Part shown: piece after piece, positions 41,626-56,259 of the stretch
How the letters are laid out: each line of letters begins with the position of its first letter
How positions within the stretch are numbered: the first letter of the stretch is position 1
Source of the DNA: Eleginops maclovinus
Lineage: Eukaryota > Chordata > Actinopteri > Perciformes > Eleginopidae
Assembly (NCBI RefSeq): GCF_036324505.1
Contig: NC_086358.1
Span: 2,004,329-2,068,328 of the forward strand
Length of the DNA: 64,000 bases
Direction: 5' to 3'
Position numbers and translations under genes: made by a program
Notes under the pieces: model-generated
What the model saw: only the letters and a program-made list of their open reading frames with translations
Told to the model about the DNA's origin: nothing
The model's database searches: none

Positions 41626-43101
41626 TTTTTGAATTAAAGAAGAATCCACTTCAAACAAAGGATTCATTTTAATTACTTATAATAATTTATGGTTTCAGAG
41701 TTTTCTTTGAGGATACATGTATTTCGAATGCTACTACCCGTCTCTCTTTTCACATGTTTTGGTACTGAAGAAGTCGTCAGTGTTTCCTCTAAAACCAGAC
41801 TTTTCAACGACCTTGTGCAGCAGAGCAGAAACGAAGAAAGAATAGGCTCCTGTTTGCATAATTATAATAAATATAACCTCTCCTAATGGCATGTTCCTTT
41901 ACATGCAGCAATTCAATCAACTCATTCTTTTAGGCACACTGCTGGAACCCACTGAAGGGCAGCACTGGTTAAAAGGCCTCCTCATGGTACTAAAGCAGCA
42001 GCCAGGTTAATTATTGCAGAGCTGATTTCCGTTGTATACTGACCCAATTCACTTCTAATTACCACAGGAAGGCACTGGTTCCAACCTTAAAGGATTCCAG
42101 TAGTGTTATACTTTCTATAGATGGTGATATGCAAACTCGTTGGAAACTTTTCTCATTTTCTTAAACTTAAACCTTCCTGCACTCACAACTACTTCATAAT
42201 CAGAGAGAAGGATTCTGGAGGGGATTATTTTTATCTTCCTCACCAGCTCTCTACGTATGCCCTCTCCATGAGAGAACCACCCGGAGAACATTGTGTACTT
42301 CTGTGCAAATTGAGTCAAGGTGGAGAGCCTTAGACACTTTAATTAACAACAATCCAGAGAACACATCCGATGAGCAGTTTGACAAACTTCTCTGGAAGCT
42401 GCCAAGCCTCGGAGGAGCAGAACAGACACTTTTTAAATGTCTTCTTTGTTTCGTATTATTCTATTTTTGTATTTGTTTTATTATTATCATTTTTTTACTC
42501 CTTAATAAAACATAAATATATATACATTTGTATTTCGTGTGTATCATAACTGTTGAAAAATAATGAATATTACAAACATCTCTATTGTTGATGTGCAAAA
42601 CTGCAAAGGAACCAAAAAGGTGGGCTAGCCTCTTAAGTCAAAGGAACAAAACAAAAAAAGGAATGTGTATGAAGTTAAATCTAGGTAAAAATACACTGAA
42701 ACATCAGCTTAAAAGCCACTAATTTGCACAAAAAGTAGACAAATGGAAATTCAGCGTGGTCCGGAGTGCAGCTTTTCATAACGGGCAATTGTTGCGTTTG
42801 CTTCAAGGACAACAGGAATGGTTAGGCTAAAACAACATGGTGGAAAAATAATTACAATAAGGACGCTTACTGTAGGGTTTAAAGCATAAATGGGCAATCT
42901 CACCTGATGACGGTTACAAATGGCTATGAGGAAACAGGTTGAGATATCTGAAATTCAATTGGCAGGAAACACAGATCCCTTAAGCCAACACAGAAACTCA
43001 TATCCATTATGCAGAGCAGTATTACAAGAGGCCAACGGGAGGCAGGAATCTCATTTGTGAGCACAGCTTCCTGTAAACACAGCCCTCACTGGCTGCTGTT
43101 C
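41626..43101. other. Intronic, no gene seen
   Basis: AT-rich, no recognised elements. Confidence 0.3.
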
Positions 43102-43222
43102 AAAAAGCCAATGGGATTTTGGATTATTGCCGAAAATAATTTCAACATTTATGATAATTAAACCTGTTGTTCAGCAGGATGATCCCCCCATATTAACACA
43201 ACTTTATGATTTCACAAGTAAA
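43102..43222 (+). repeat. Left flank of 72-bp-array carrier element
   Basis: CAAAAAGCCAATGGGATTTT, then GGATTATTGCCGAAAATAAT, then TTCAGCAGGATGATCC. It matches 13250-13330 and, inverted, 55130-55245. Confidence 0.7.
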
Positions 43223-44244
43223 ACGCCAATGTCGGGGTGTAGAGGAACTAGAGCACGGTCACATGACTTCACGTCTCCACTGCTAAGCTAAAGGCGGCTA
43301 ATGTTGGGCTATGAAGGAACTACAGCACGGTCACATGACTTCACGTCTCCACTGCTAAGCTAAAGGCGGCTAATGTTGGGCTATAAAGGAACTACAGCAC
43401 GGTCACATGACTTCACGTCTCCTTTGCTAAGCTAAAGGCGGCTAATGTTGGGCTATAAAGGAACTACAGCACGGTCACATGACTTCACGTCTCCACTGCT
43501 AAGCTAAAGGCGGCTAATGTTGGGCTATAAAGGAACTACAGCACGGTCACATGACTTCACGTCACCACCGCTAAGCTAAAGGCGGCTAATGTTGGGCTAT
43601 AAAGGAACTACAACACGGTCACATGACTTCACGTCTCCACTGCTAAGCTAAAGGCGGCTAATGTTGGGCTATGAAGGAACTACAGCACGGTCACATGACT
43701 TCACGTCTCCACTGCTAAGCTAAAGGCGGCTAATGTTGGGCTATAAAGGAACTACAGCACGGTCACATGACTTCACGTCTCCTTTGCTAAGCTAAAGGCG
43801 GCTAATGTTGGGCTATAAAGGAACTACAGCACGGTCACATGACTTCACGTCTCCACTGCTAAGCTAAAGGCGGCTAATGTTGGGCTATAAAGGAACTACA
43901 GCACGGTCACATGACTTCACGTCACCACCGCTAAGCTAAAGGCGGCTAATGTTGGGCTATAAAGGAACTACAACACGGTCACATGACTTCACGTCTCCAC
44001 CGCTAAGCTAAAGGCGGCTAATGTTGGGCTATAAAGGAACTACAACACGGTCACATGACTTCACGTCTCCACCGCTAAGCTAAAGGCGGCTAATGTTGGG
44101 CTATAAAGGAACTACAGCACGGTCACATGACTTCACGTCACCACCGCTAAGCTAAAGGCAGCTAATGTTGGGCTATAAAGGAGCTACAACACGGTCACAT
44201 GACTTCACGTCTCCACCGCTAAGCTAAAGGCGGCTAATGTTGGA
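43223..44244 (+). repeat. 72-bp minisatellite, array B3 (about 14 copies, higher-order)
   Basis: Same unit as B1 and B2. A five-unit block of 360 bp (43254-43613) is repeated with no visible difference at 43614-43973, so a higher-order repeat lies on top of the 72-bp period. The CTCCTTTGCTAAG and ATGAAGGAAC unit variants mark the order. Confidence 0.97.
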
Positions 44245-45033
44245 TGTGATCTCTCTAAATCTCTTCAGCTCGTGTTAAAAAACAATTTTATTTTGTCTGA
44301 CCAGATTTATTGGAGGAATTAAAAGGACAGCAAAATGAAAGCTTTTGAGATCACCTAGGGGAAACTTCAATTAGCTTCAAACTACCTTTCTGTTTAGGCA
44401 TTACCAATCAAATTCATCCTCCATTTGATTAGCTGTTTCATTTGTTTGCCCGTCCTTTATGGTGCTTCTCATTAATTTGCCTTTGCAGCCGATACACTCC
44501 AAGTTCATTCCACTATCTCCAGTCTTGCTTATTAAGTCCAAACAGAGTTTCAAGACTTTGTTGAAACACCTGTCTGAGACTAATGCCAGCATCCAATTAC
44601 TGCTGTGCTTTTCACTCAGGGCCAAATAATAATCCTTGTGCGACTAGTTTCAGACGGAGATATGGAAGCACTGTGGCCTCGAAATATTCTGTTAACATAC
44701 AGAGCTGGAATTCTAATTCGTGGGGATATGCAACAGAAAGAACGTGTCTGAGTAAACCACGACTGTTTAACTAGCCTGGAAAATCTGATTTTAGGCCCTA
44801 GCTCAAGACATAAAAGACATATAGAGCGAACCACTAAGATCCTCTCCTCCCTGTATATCTACAACACATACGGAGAGGAGAGGAAAGTTATGGAGGTAAT
44901 GTCTTTAACTATTTTGGTCCACACTGAAATATTTAAAAGACTTGTATACTCTCTGTCTTGTTCATGAATAAATAACTCAAATGGAAACATAAATCTAAGT
45001 ACAAAGTAAACACAGGCACATTATACACTCAGT
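44245..45033. other. Intronic, nothing recognised
   Basis: No named features. Confidence 0.3.
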
Positions 45034-45440
45034 TCTATGATCTGGGGCTGCTGCAGTTGGTCTGGTTTAGGTTCAGCAACGTGCCCAAAGAATGAGGTCA
45101 GCTGACTCCCTGAACATACTGAAGGACCAGGTTATTCCATCCATGGATCTCTTCTTCCCTGATGGAGCGGGTATGTTCCAACAGGACAATGCCAGGATCC
45201 ATCGGGCTCAGACTGTGAGAGAGTGGTTCAGGGAGCATGAGACATCATTTTCACACATGGATTGGCCCCCACAGAGTCCAGACCTGAACCCGATTGAGAA
45301 TCTTTGGGATGTGCTGGAGGAGACTTTGGGCAGTGGTCTGAATCTCCCGTCATCAAAACAAGATCAAAAAATAATGCAAGACAGAAACAAATGTTGAGAT
45401 GTTGCAGAAGCTCGGGGAAACCTTTAGTAGACTTATTTAC
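45034..45440 (+). pseudogene. Tc1-like transposase fragment
   Basis: Translates to [13 protein letters not shown], then after a disturbed stretch [13 protein letters not shown] (second catalytic D) and [18 protein letters not shown] (catalytic E). It is disrupted by stops after the tryptophan-rich part and near 45397. It lacks both the N-terminal DNA-binding region and visible terminal repeats. The sequence is clearly from a different Tc1 lineage than the intact element at 37709-39358. Confidence 0.85.
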
Positions 45441-45922
45441 TGGGTTCATATTTCCCACTGCTTCTGTGTGTTTGTAAAGGGAATAACCAGAACGATATTG
45501 GCCCTATTTTAATGACATTTGGTGGAAGGACCAATGAATAACCAATTACATTTCAGAGCTTATCCAATTTTCTGGGCTGATTCAGGCATTGCATTTCCTT
45601 TTGTTAACTTAGACAGTTTGTAATGTAATCATGTGTTGTCAGAATAATTGGCAAATTAGACGAGGAAAACACAAACAGCTACTGATGTGTTGTTTACACC
45701 CATTGAGCAATATAATAAAGTCTTTGTTGAGTGGTCTTTTTAAATTGGATTGTTGTTCGCAAACTGTGGGATTTTGGGGACAAATTCAATTATATATTTT
45801 GAGTTTGAACAAAGATGTTTAATTTCATTCACCTTGTTTAGTTCTGAATGACCACAGGGAGAATTGGCTGGCATCCTTTGAGGAAATTCAAAAAGGCAAA
45901 CTTCCACAACACTAAAGCCACT
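45441..45922. other. Intronic, nothing recognised
   Basis: No named features. Confidence 0.3.
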
Positions 45923-46188
45923 GGGGCGGTGGTGGCAAAGTCCATAGGGGCTTGGCCTGGGAACTGGAAGGTCACCAGTTCAAGTCCCCGAAAGACCAAG
46001 TGCCACCGCGGTGTCCCTGAGCAAGACACTGGTTACCTACACTGCTCCCCGGGCGCCATACATAATGGCAGCCCACTGCTCCTAACACTAGGATGGGTCA
46101 AATGCAGAGACCGCATTTCGTTGTCCTAGTACTTGTACTCTGTGCAATGACAATAAAGTTGAATCTTCTTCTTCATCTTCATCTTCAC
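45923..46188 (+). mobile_element. tRNA-derived SINE
   Basis: The head GGGGCGGTGGTGGCAAAGTC includes an A-box-like TGGCAAAGTCCA (45933-45944), and a B-box-like AGTTCAAGTCC lies at 45977-45987. The body CCCTGAGCAAGACACTGGTT, then GCCCACTGCTCC, and the tail GCAATGACAATAAAGTTGAA ending in CTT/CAT repeats follow a common fish SINE layout. The body and tail wording recurs in fragments at 34063 and 63262. Confidence 0.85.
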
Positions 46189-48479
46189 CACTTCCCAACT
46201 GGGAAAGATGGGACCATTGGAAAAAAGCAAAACCTTGCTTTTTTTTTACTGTAGTTCAATGCATTTCCAATAACTACTTATTATGCCAAAATGGATTTCA
46301 TATACTGTTGTTGTTTTTCTGCAGCTTTTCATGAATGATATAGATTTGGGGATACTGGTAAGGTCACGTTGGGTCAATGTATTCAGGATTTTAAGTCTCA
46401 GCTATAGACCTTTTCCAATATATGGTCTTTTCCTCTTTGACATGAACATAATTGATTATTGTTCCACGCAATTAACATCGACTACGTACTACTGTATGCG
46501 CATATAGAGCAGGGGAAAGCATGTTTTGGGTGTGTGTTTGTGATGTTACAAAGGGCTTTCATGGTTACATGAATCATAAAAGACATGGTTTATTTACAGC
46601 AGGTTCTCTCATTGAGGACGAGCTTGAATGGTGAGTTATATCCCTTAAAATAAATACAAATTAAATAGAGCAAAAGCCTTTTGAACGCTTCAATTTCACA
46701 AAAAATCTTCAGTGTTTTTTCTCCAGCTGGGCGTAGTGACGATCATGTAATCATCCTCAGGAGTGATTTTTGTGTCGCACTTTTCTTCAATAACGATATG
46801 GATTTGGGGGGAAAATTTAATTAATTCAGAATTCTTAAGCCATTCTCCAATATCTTCTTTGACACACACTAAATTAATACCTGTTCCACTGTCAATAACC
46901 TCCTAATGCTCTCTACAATATCTCCAAATGCTCTCAGCTTTAAGGAGCCTCTTCCTGGTGCTCTGATCCAACAAAGCTTCAGAGTCATCATCTCAATCAA
47001 TCCTCCAATCAGTGACAGTCCTGCTGAGCTTGGAGACACCATGAAGGTCATAATAAGAAACCAGCAGGGAGTATTTTAAAGGTCTTATCAATATATATAG
47101 CTATACATTCAGGGGTCTGCACATGGGGTCCTTTTGTTGGAAGACTACTACAGACATTGTGTAAGCATGTAAGTGTATGCCTGCTATTTCAAAAAGGTAA
47201 ACACAGAGACTTTTAAATAGTATAGGTCTTTATGGAGACGCTACCTTCAGCAGAAATGGTAATTGTGATGAGTAGAACAAAAGGAGTTTCCTGTTAAATA
47301 CTTTATATAAGGTACATTCTTGGCACTAGGCAAGAGGTTCTGATTTACCCGAGTATGTGATGTGAATGCTTTTAGTCCTTTTTAGAACATGGGGGAGAAA
47401 GGCAGTAAAATTAGCATTCTTCCTCACCTGGTAATGTTTGTTTTTCCATATTTACAGGCAGAAAAGTTGCTAAAAATAACTGATTATGGATATTTTATTG
47501 TAAAGTCATAGGTCTGCTATCATTGTAGTCATTGAAGCATTTTTTTAAATGGTCCAAAAGTACTAAGCAAATTGTTTAAACACCTGATGGCTTCAGTGGA
47601 TGTGTGGAATATAAAAGAGAAGAGAACATGAGATGTGTCTATGATGATTTAAATGGTTATTCTGGGCTGATAATAAAGTAAAACACATGATTTATTTAAA
47701 GGAAGTGCACTCATTGAGAATGAGCTTGAGGATGGTAATTTCTATCCCCTAAAAAAATAACAGTATTTCATCGCCCGCCTTGTTTAGAGTCTCTATCATG
47801 TAATCACGGCCTACGGCAGATAGAGAAATCGAATGGAATAGATCAGAGTTTGATTGATTGCACGGATAAAAACAACTTGATAACCACCCTGCACAAGATA
47901 AGTAGTAACTGATGTGTTCCTCAATCAAGAGAAAGAAAAAAGTTATCATGCATTTTTCATCTTATCTATAATCGGTCTGTATCTCACTACTCCAGATACA
48001 GATTTCCCCCCTGAGTGGCTCTGCTTATACATTCCCCTCACCATATGCACGTTCCCAATTTCATCACTCTGTTTTAATGGCCTGTATCCCCCTGTCAGTG
48101 CAAACTCTCCCGTTAAAACAAAGAGAAGATGCCTCCAGTCATCTCCCCTTCCTGACAGCTCTCCTATCGATCCATCTTGCCTCAGTCCATTGAGGAGCAA
48201 ATAACGTTCAAAGCTGTCCAAGTTCTCCCACTTCATCTCTCTTTTTCCGTTATTCCCATCGGTTCCTGCCTCCATCCTTCGATCTGTCGCCATCTTTCAC
48301 CTACTCTCTGTCATGATGCAACCAAACCAGTGCTGCCCACAACAGTCCTATTTCTCTGTGGGGAGTCCCCATGGGGAAAGAAATCACACAGAGCTAGTTT
48401 GGATCATATTCACACGGGTAGATTTCACAAATTTACAAGGCAGGTACAGGAAAATACACTTAACACACTCCCACTGTGG
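46189..48479. other. Intronic; contains a diverged tandem duplication
   Basis: Bases about 46571-46760 resemble 47665-47815 (CTCATTGAGGACGAGCTTGA against CTCATTGAGAATGAGCTTGA; both then have TATCCC and ATCATGTAATCA). No gene supported. Confidence 0.4.
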
Positions 48480-49420
48480 ATAGGAGATTATTTGCAAAGA
48501 TCTAAGATCTATCTATCTATTCAGCATCAGAGAAGATATCCACCATGCTAAATGCTAACGTTGCATGCTAACTATGACAAATTTGAGTTTTTGGTTACCC
48601 AGTAACAAGTCAACATAGTTCTGGATGGATTAATTTAGCAAATGCATGCCTCTACTTAAAGGACAACCCATTTCTGTAGATAGGAAACAAGTGGCCATGT
48701 ATTTAATAACTAAATAATTAGGCAGTAAAACTACTTCTATCAAGCAATTCCCTGAATTATGTCTCAGCAAAGCCTTAAGTTGTGAATATTAAAACACTGA
48801 AATCCAAGTCTGTGATAAAAAAAAAAAAAGAGTTTAGAGAAAATATCCGTCATGCTAACAGCTTTCTGAGGCTAAATGCTAACGTCAGCATGCTAACAAT
48901 GACAATTTTAAGTTTATGTTCATAATTAAAAAGACTAAATAGTGTTTATTGTAGAAGTTTAACCACTTTTTAATGTCAACAATCAAACACCGATACAGGA
49001 CTGTGACGTTTAAAAGGAAAAACACCACTGAGCGAAAGGCTATTTGAGGCTAAATGCTAACGTCAGGATGCTAACAATGACATTTTTTTTCGAAGAGAGC
49101 TGGCTGGAGAAATGTCACCACTTTACGTCTGCATTTCCTGGAGAAATCCCTTAGAGCCATTACAACTCTACAACACTGAGAACAAAGTCCGTTATAAAGA
49201 CAAGGAAAGAGGCCTCAGAGAAGCTACCCGTCATGCTAACGGCTCTGAGATGCTAACGGCACATGCTAACGGCTCTGAGATGCTAACGGCACATGCTAAC
49301 AAAGACAAGGAAAGAGGCCTCAGAGAAGCTACCCGTCATGCTAACGGCTCTGAGATGCTAACGGCACATGCTAACGGCTCTGAGATGCTAACGGCACATG
49401 CTAACAATGACAATTTTTAC
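48480..49420 (+). repeat. Decayed ATGCTAACG repeats ending in two 105-bp units
   Basis: Bases 49196-49300 and 49301-49405 are consecutive 105-bp copies, each with two sub-units CATGCTAACGGCTCTGAGATG. More diverged copies occur around 48545, 48850 and 49045 (GCTAAATGCTAACGT). The 105-bp period keeps a frame open artificially. Confidence 0.9.
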
Positions 49421-51224
49421 TGGTTAATTAAATAAAAACATTTTATTTGTAGGCTTTGCTGGAGGAAAAAAATACTGCAATGGGTTATATTGCACATTAA
49501 TCAAGAATATAACCAATAGTATTGAGAATACTAGACTCAATGTTTTCCCGGTATAATAATATATTCCTATCAGAAACATCTACCTACATTATTCTGATTG
49601 ACTTTGATATCTGTGAATATATTGCAATATGTCCCTATGGGGTTTATTTATTCGGCATCTGCAACCACTAAAGGCATTCATATTGCATTTGTTGGTATTT
49701 ACTAAACAAACATTGATATAATTCGATGCTGCAGGATCGGAGCAAAAGCGAGAACACTGGCAATCACAAGTGTTCTCATACAATATGGATTTGGAGGCTT
49801 TTCCATACAGAGCTGCAAATGTATGTATGAGGGGAGGGAATTGAAGTGTGTACAAATCCCCTCTGAGCCTGATTTATCACTGGAAATTGAACACATCTGG
49901 GAGGAGCAGGTAAAACCATTGTTTTATAAAACAACTCACACGAGGAAGAGAGGGACACATAATAAGACATTATATAAGACAAAAGCCAATAAAAAGAGCA
50001 GTACGTGACAATTGTTAAAAATGAGCAGCTGTTCATTATTATAATACAACACACACTGGTTTTGTACAAAGCACAGCAGCTTAATAAGCAAAAAATAAAG
50101 CAGCCAATGTCAATCTAGCCCTGGGAGCCTTCCAATATTTTAGATTAAATTCAGCTCAAATCAAATCACGGAGGCATCAAAGCCATGCATGCCTCGTCGT
50201 TCCAAAATAGAGCCAAGTAAAAGATTGAAGACGCACAAAAACAAGCGTGGAAACATTGACAGTTTGCTCTCTGACAGGAGGAATCAGCCCTCTCTCTCTC
50301 TCTCTCTTTGAGATGCAGATCAAATAGAGCGTCCTCCTAATGAGAGTGCAGGGGGGAAACAGGAAGTGCTCCTCTTTCAGGAGGAAAACACACATTGAGA
50401 TTCTGCAGCGGAGACATCTCAACGGAGCAGATGTATAATAAAGAATATAGCTCAGAGATCACTCCCAATAGCACTGAGGGAATGTATGGTGTGAGGGGAA
50501 TATAAATGCAGGTTAAACAGGCATTAAGAGAGCATTAAATGCTAGTTTGTTAAAGTAGGGAGGTACATTTACTCAACTGTCCTTAAGTGCACATTTGAGG
50601 TACTTTTACTTGAGTATTATTCATTCAAAGCTACTTCATACTGACACTTCACTATATTTAAAAAGCCAATATTGTCCATTTTACTCCTCAGCATTTATCG
50701 TACAGCTTTAGTTACTTTAAACAATTAAAGGCCGTAAATATGGAGTGTGGACTTGGAGAGGTCCCAGTTCACCTCCGAGGCACTGGACAAGGTTAAACAC
50801 ATAGAAGGAATATGCTTTGGTGAATAATAGTGAATGAAGTAGCAAAGATATAACGAATATAACATCATAAAATAGGCCAACATTGGTTTCACATTGTGAT
50901 CCAAACCTCATTAAGTGCTTTTTCCTCACCTTGTGCTCCTAATGTACTCAGGGTTGGCTTTCAGCTTAGCGAATGTAAATGTGTTTGAACTGCAAGGAGG
51001 TTTTACACGACCTCTCCGAGGAAACACAATTTGGAAATCCATTAGGAGTCAGACGCAGGAAAATGAAAACATGCAGCAGCATATGTTTCCTCTCTGGAAA
51101 TGAGGTACACATATCATTACCTCATTTAGGTATTCTTTAAACACAGCTCTGAAACATTTACATACCACTTTTACTTCAGCAGTTTTTTAATGCGTGGCTT
51201 TCACCTCGATTTGAGCTTCATCAG
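49421..51224. other. Intronic; SINE scrap and (TC)n only
   Basis: (CT)n at 50289-50308. A SINE-body scrap AGTTCACCTCCGAGGCACTG lies at 50767-50786. Otherwise nothing. Confidence 0.4.
50745..50790 (+). repeat. SINE body fragment
   Basis: GGAGAGGTCCCAGTTCACCT, then CCGAGGCACTGGACAAGG, resembles the central body of a common fish tRNA-SINE family. Short, so tentative. Confidence 0.45.
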
Positions 51225-51404
51225 TGGTGGAAGAAGAATATTATTCTTAAGTGATTGGCTAAGGGGAGGGACATCTCTAAGAGGTTGACCAATCACAACA
51301 GAGCCGGCCAGCTAACCAATCAGAGCAAAGTGGCCTCTGTTTTCAGACAGAGGGTGAAAAGAAGTGCTGCAGCACAGGCAGTATGAGAAAAATAAAGACA
51401 CACT
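51225..51404 (+). repeat. Left flank of array A3 (57-bp carrier element)
   Basis: GGCTAAGGGGAGGGACATCT, then GACCAATCACA, CCAGCTAACCAATCAGAG and GCAGCACAGGCAGTATGAG. Parts recur at 58790-58890 (no array) and, inverted, at 20770-20920. Confidence 0.7.
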
Positions 51405-52248
51405 AAACATCAGCAGGAGAGGACTCTTTAAAGTAGAGACACTACATACTGATATACACCTGAACATCAGCAGGAGAGGACTCTTTAAAGTAGAGACACT
51501 ACATACTGATATACACCTGAACATCAGCAGGAGAGGACTCTTTAAAGTAGAGACACTACATACTGATATACACCTGAACATCAGCAGGAGAGGACTCTTT
51601 AAAGTAGAGACTCTACATACTGATATACACCTGGACATCAGCAGGAGAGGACTCTTTAAAGTAGAGACACTACATACTGATACACACCTGAACATCAGCA
51701 GGAGAGGACTCTTTAAAGTAGAGACTCTACATACTGATATACACCTGAACATCAGCAGGAGAGGACTCTTTAAAGTAGAGACTCTACATACTGATACACA
51801 CCTGAACATCAGCAGGAGAGGACTCTTTAAAGTAGAGACTCTACATACTGATACACACCTGAACATCAGCAGGAGAGGACTCTTTAAAGTAGAGACACTA
51901 CATACTGATATACACCTGAACATCAGCAGGAGAGGACTCTTTAAAGTAGAGACACTACATACTGATATACACCTGAACATCAGCAGGAGAGGACTCTTTA
52001 AAGTAGAGACTCTACATACTGATATACACCTGAACATCAGCAGGAGAGGACTCTTTAAAGTAGAGACACTACATACTGATATACACCTGAACATCAGCAG
52101 GAGAGGACTCTTTAAAGTAGAGACACTACATACTGATATACACCTGAACATCAGCAGGAGAGGACTCTTTAAAGTAGAGACACTACATACTGATATACAC
52201 CTGAACATCAGCAGGAGAGGACTCTTTAAAGTAGAGACTACATACTGA
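51405..52248 (-). repeat. 57-bp minisatellite, array A3 (about 14.8 copies)
   Basis: Unit as in A1, inverted as in A2. It begins and ends in part-units and continues from the carrier flank at its left. Confidence 0.97.
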
Positions 52249-53626
<1,378 letters not shown>

Positions 53627-53842
53627 TTAAAAAGGCACCCAGAGAGGGTGAGCTGGACCTTGATACTTGAGTCTGCATTTATTACAAGTCTTCTCGAGGA
53701 GCCTCACTCGTGCACCTGACACTTTAAAGAATTGTGTATAAAAAAGAGGATTTTGTTAAAATGCAAATGTCAACCTAACTGTAAAGAGGCACAACTTTGC
53801 CAAGAAATTCATAAATTAATTTTAGTACTCAACGTCATCACG

Positions 53843-55118
53843 CCCAGCATTAGCCGCCTTTAGCTTAGCGGTGGTGACGTGAGGTCATGCGACCGTGCTG
53901 TAGTTCCTTTATAGCCCAACATAAGCCGCCTTTAGCTTAGCGGTGGTGACGTGAAGTCATGTGACCGTGCTGTAGTTCCTTTATAGCCCAACATAAGCCG
54001 CCTTTAGCTTAGCGGTGGTGACGTGAAGTCATGTGACCGTGCTGTAGTTCCTTTATAGCCCAACATTAGCCTCCTTTAGTTTAGCGGTGGTGACGTGAAG
54101 TCATGTGACCGTGCTGTAGTTCCTTTATAGCCCAACATTAGCCGCCTTTAGCTTAGCGGTGGTGACGTGAAGTCATGTGACCGTGCTGTAGTTCCTTTAT
54201 AGCCCAACATTAGCCTCCTTTAGTTTAGCGGTGGTGACGTGAAGTCATGTGACCGTGTTGTAGTTCCTTTATAGCCCAACATAAGCCGCCTTTAGCTTAG
54301 CGGTGGTGACGTGAAGTCATGTGACCGTGCTGTAGTTCCTTTATAGCCCAACATAAGCCGCCTTTAGCTTAGCGGTGGTGACGTGAAGTCATGTGACCGT
54401 GCTGTAGTTCCTTTATAGCCCAACATTAGCCTCCTTTAGTTTAGCGGTGGTGACGTGAAGTCATGTGACCGTGCTGTAGTTCCTTTATAGCCCAACATTA
54501 GCCGCCTTTAGCTTAGCGGTGGTGACGTGAAGTCATGTGACCGTGCTGTAGTTCCTTTATAGCCCAACATTAGCCTCCTTTAGTTTAGCGGTGGTGACGT
54601 GAAGTCATGTGACCGTGTTGTAGTTCCTTTATAGCCCAACATTAGCCTCCTTTAGCTTAGCGGTGGTGACCTGAAGTCATGTGACCGTGTTGTAGTTCCT
54701 TTATAGCCCAACATTAGCCTCCTTTAGTTTAGCGGTGGTGACGTGAAGTCATGTGACCGTGTTGTAGTTCCTTTATAGCCCAACATTAGCCTCCTTTAGT
54801 TTAGCGGTGGTGACGTGAAGTCATGTGACCGTGCTGTAGTTCCTTTATAGCCCAACATTAGCCTCCTTTAGCTTAGCGGTGGTGACCTGAAGTCATGTGA
54901 CCGTGCTGTAGTTCCTTTATAGCCCAACATTAGCCGCCTTTAGCGTAGCGGTGGTGACGTGAAGTCATGTGACCGTGCTGTAGTTCCTTTATAGCCCAAC
55001 ATTAGCCTCCTTTAGCTTAGCGGTGGTGACCTGAAGTCATGTGACCGTGCTGTAGTTCCTTTATAGCCCAACATTAGCCGCCCTTAGCTTAGCGGTGGTG
55101 ACCTGAAGTCATGTGACT
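53843..55118 (-). repeat. 72-bp minisatellite, array B4 (about 17.7 copies, higher-order)
   Basis: Reverse complement of the B1-B3 unit. A 360-bp block from about 53900 is repeated from about 54260 with no visible difference over roughly 340-380 bp, so five-unit higher-order structure recurs in a second array. The left end shares the GTGATGACGTT boundary with array B2, and the right end the AATGGG/CAGCAGGAT flank with B3. Confidence 0.97.
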
Positions 55119-55245
55119 GAGCTTAAGTTTCTCTATTGCATAACGTTAGCTATTTACAATAAAAAAAGCGGTGTTAATATGAGGAGATGATCCTGCTGAA
55201 TAAATCATGCAAGTCTCATTGTTGTGCAAAGGAAAGTCCCATTGG
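55119..55245 (-). repeat. Flank of array B4 (carrier element, inverted)
   Basis: On the minus strand: CAAAAAGCCAATGGGACTTT, later TTCAGCAGGATCATCTCC and TATTAACACCG, equivalent to 43102-43222. Confidence 0.65.
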
Positions 55246-56259
55246 CTTTTTGTAAAGGGAGCCTGCAAATATACATTATACCACTCTATTGAAAGAATAT
55301 CAATACAACATCCCAAATACAACCAAATATTGATATTCTGCGTGCATCCACGTCTTTATAAACAGCCAGAAAAAGCACAGCCTCTTATGAAGTATTCCTG
55401 ACAGGTATTGCCTCAGGACGCTGCATCTGGCAGCAGCATGGCAACAGAACTAATGCCCATATGGACGAATGCCTGGACCTCTACTGCTTCTTCTCCTTCA
55501 GGCTGATTTTCAACCAGTGCACGCAACGCTCAAAACCACAGAAGCGCCTGTTGGAGACGAACGTGGGCTGTGGAATATAACACCCTAAAAAAAAAAGAAA
55601 CCCACACGGTGCAATTACATAAAATGCTATTTATTGGCCGCTCCTTCACACTGGCCTGGAGACGCTGCGCATCGCTACTGCCAATTGTTTTTGTTTCTGC
55701 ACATGTATTACATTTAAAACTAGAAGGACACATCTCATGCCAAGCTGGTTTCCATGGTAGAAAAATAACAGGTTTAACCGTCCTGCAACTTAATTCTTAT
55801 TTGGTCCTAGCATGAACATCCTGCCAGGACATTTGTTTTCAACAACCGGAAACATGAACTCTTCGGAGGGGGAAAAAACTCTGTTGATTGAGAATCATTA
55901 CGAGGGCTCACGATAAGAAACCGGAGAATATTCTTTGCAGGAATGAGGAACTTTCTTTGGGTTAATCTGCTGCGATGTCCAGATTCCTCATCTATTCTTC
56001 CACATATCGAACGGCTAAACTAAAAATGTGATTGTTGTTTTACTGGCAGACACATTCCTTTCGTTTTAAGCTTCATTTCTGGCTGAGAAGCTGCTGCTAG
56101 ACTAAATATTTCAGACTGGTATGTGTTTGCAACAACAACAACAAACGCAGTGAGCATTTCGGGAATGTGAGTGTATATTTCTCTGTAATTTATGTGCATG
56201 TATTCAATGGTTGTGTGCTGCTGTTGCTTTCTTCTTATATAATCTTATAAATAATCTTA
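55246..56259. other. Intronic, no gene seen
   Basis: No exon or named repeat. Confidence 0.3.

Noticed and set aside
41149..41637. 162-codon frame
   Set aside because: Composed of I, Y and L from the AT-only block.
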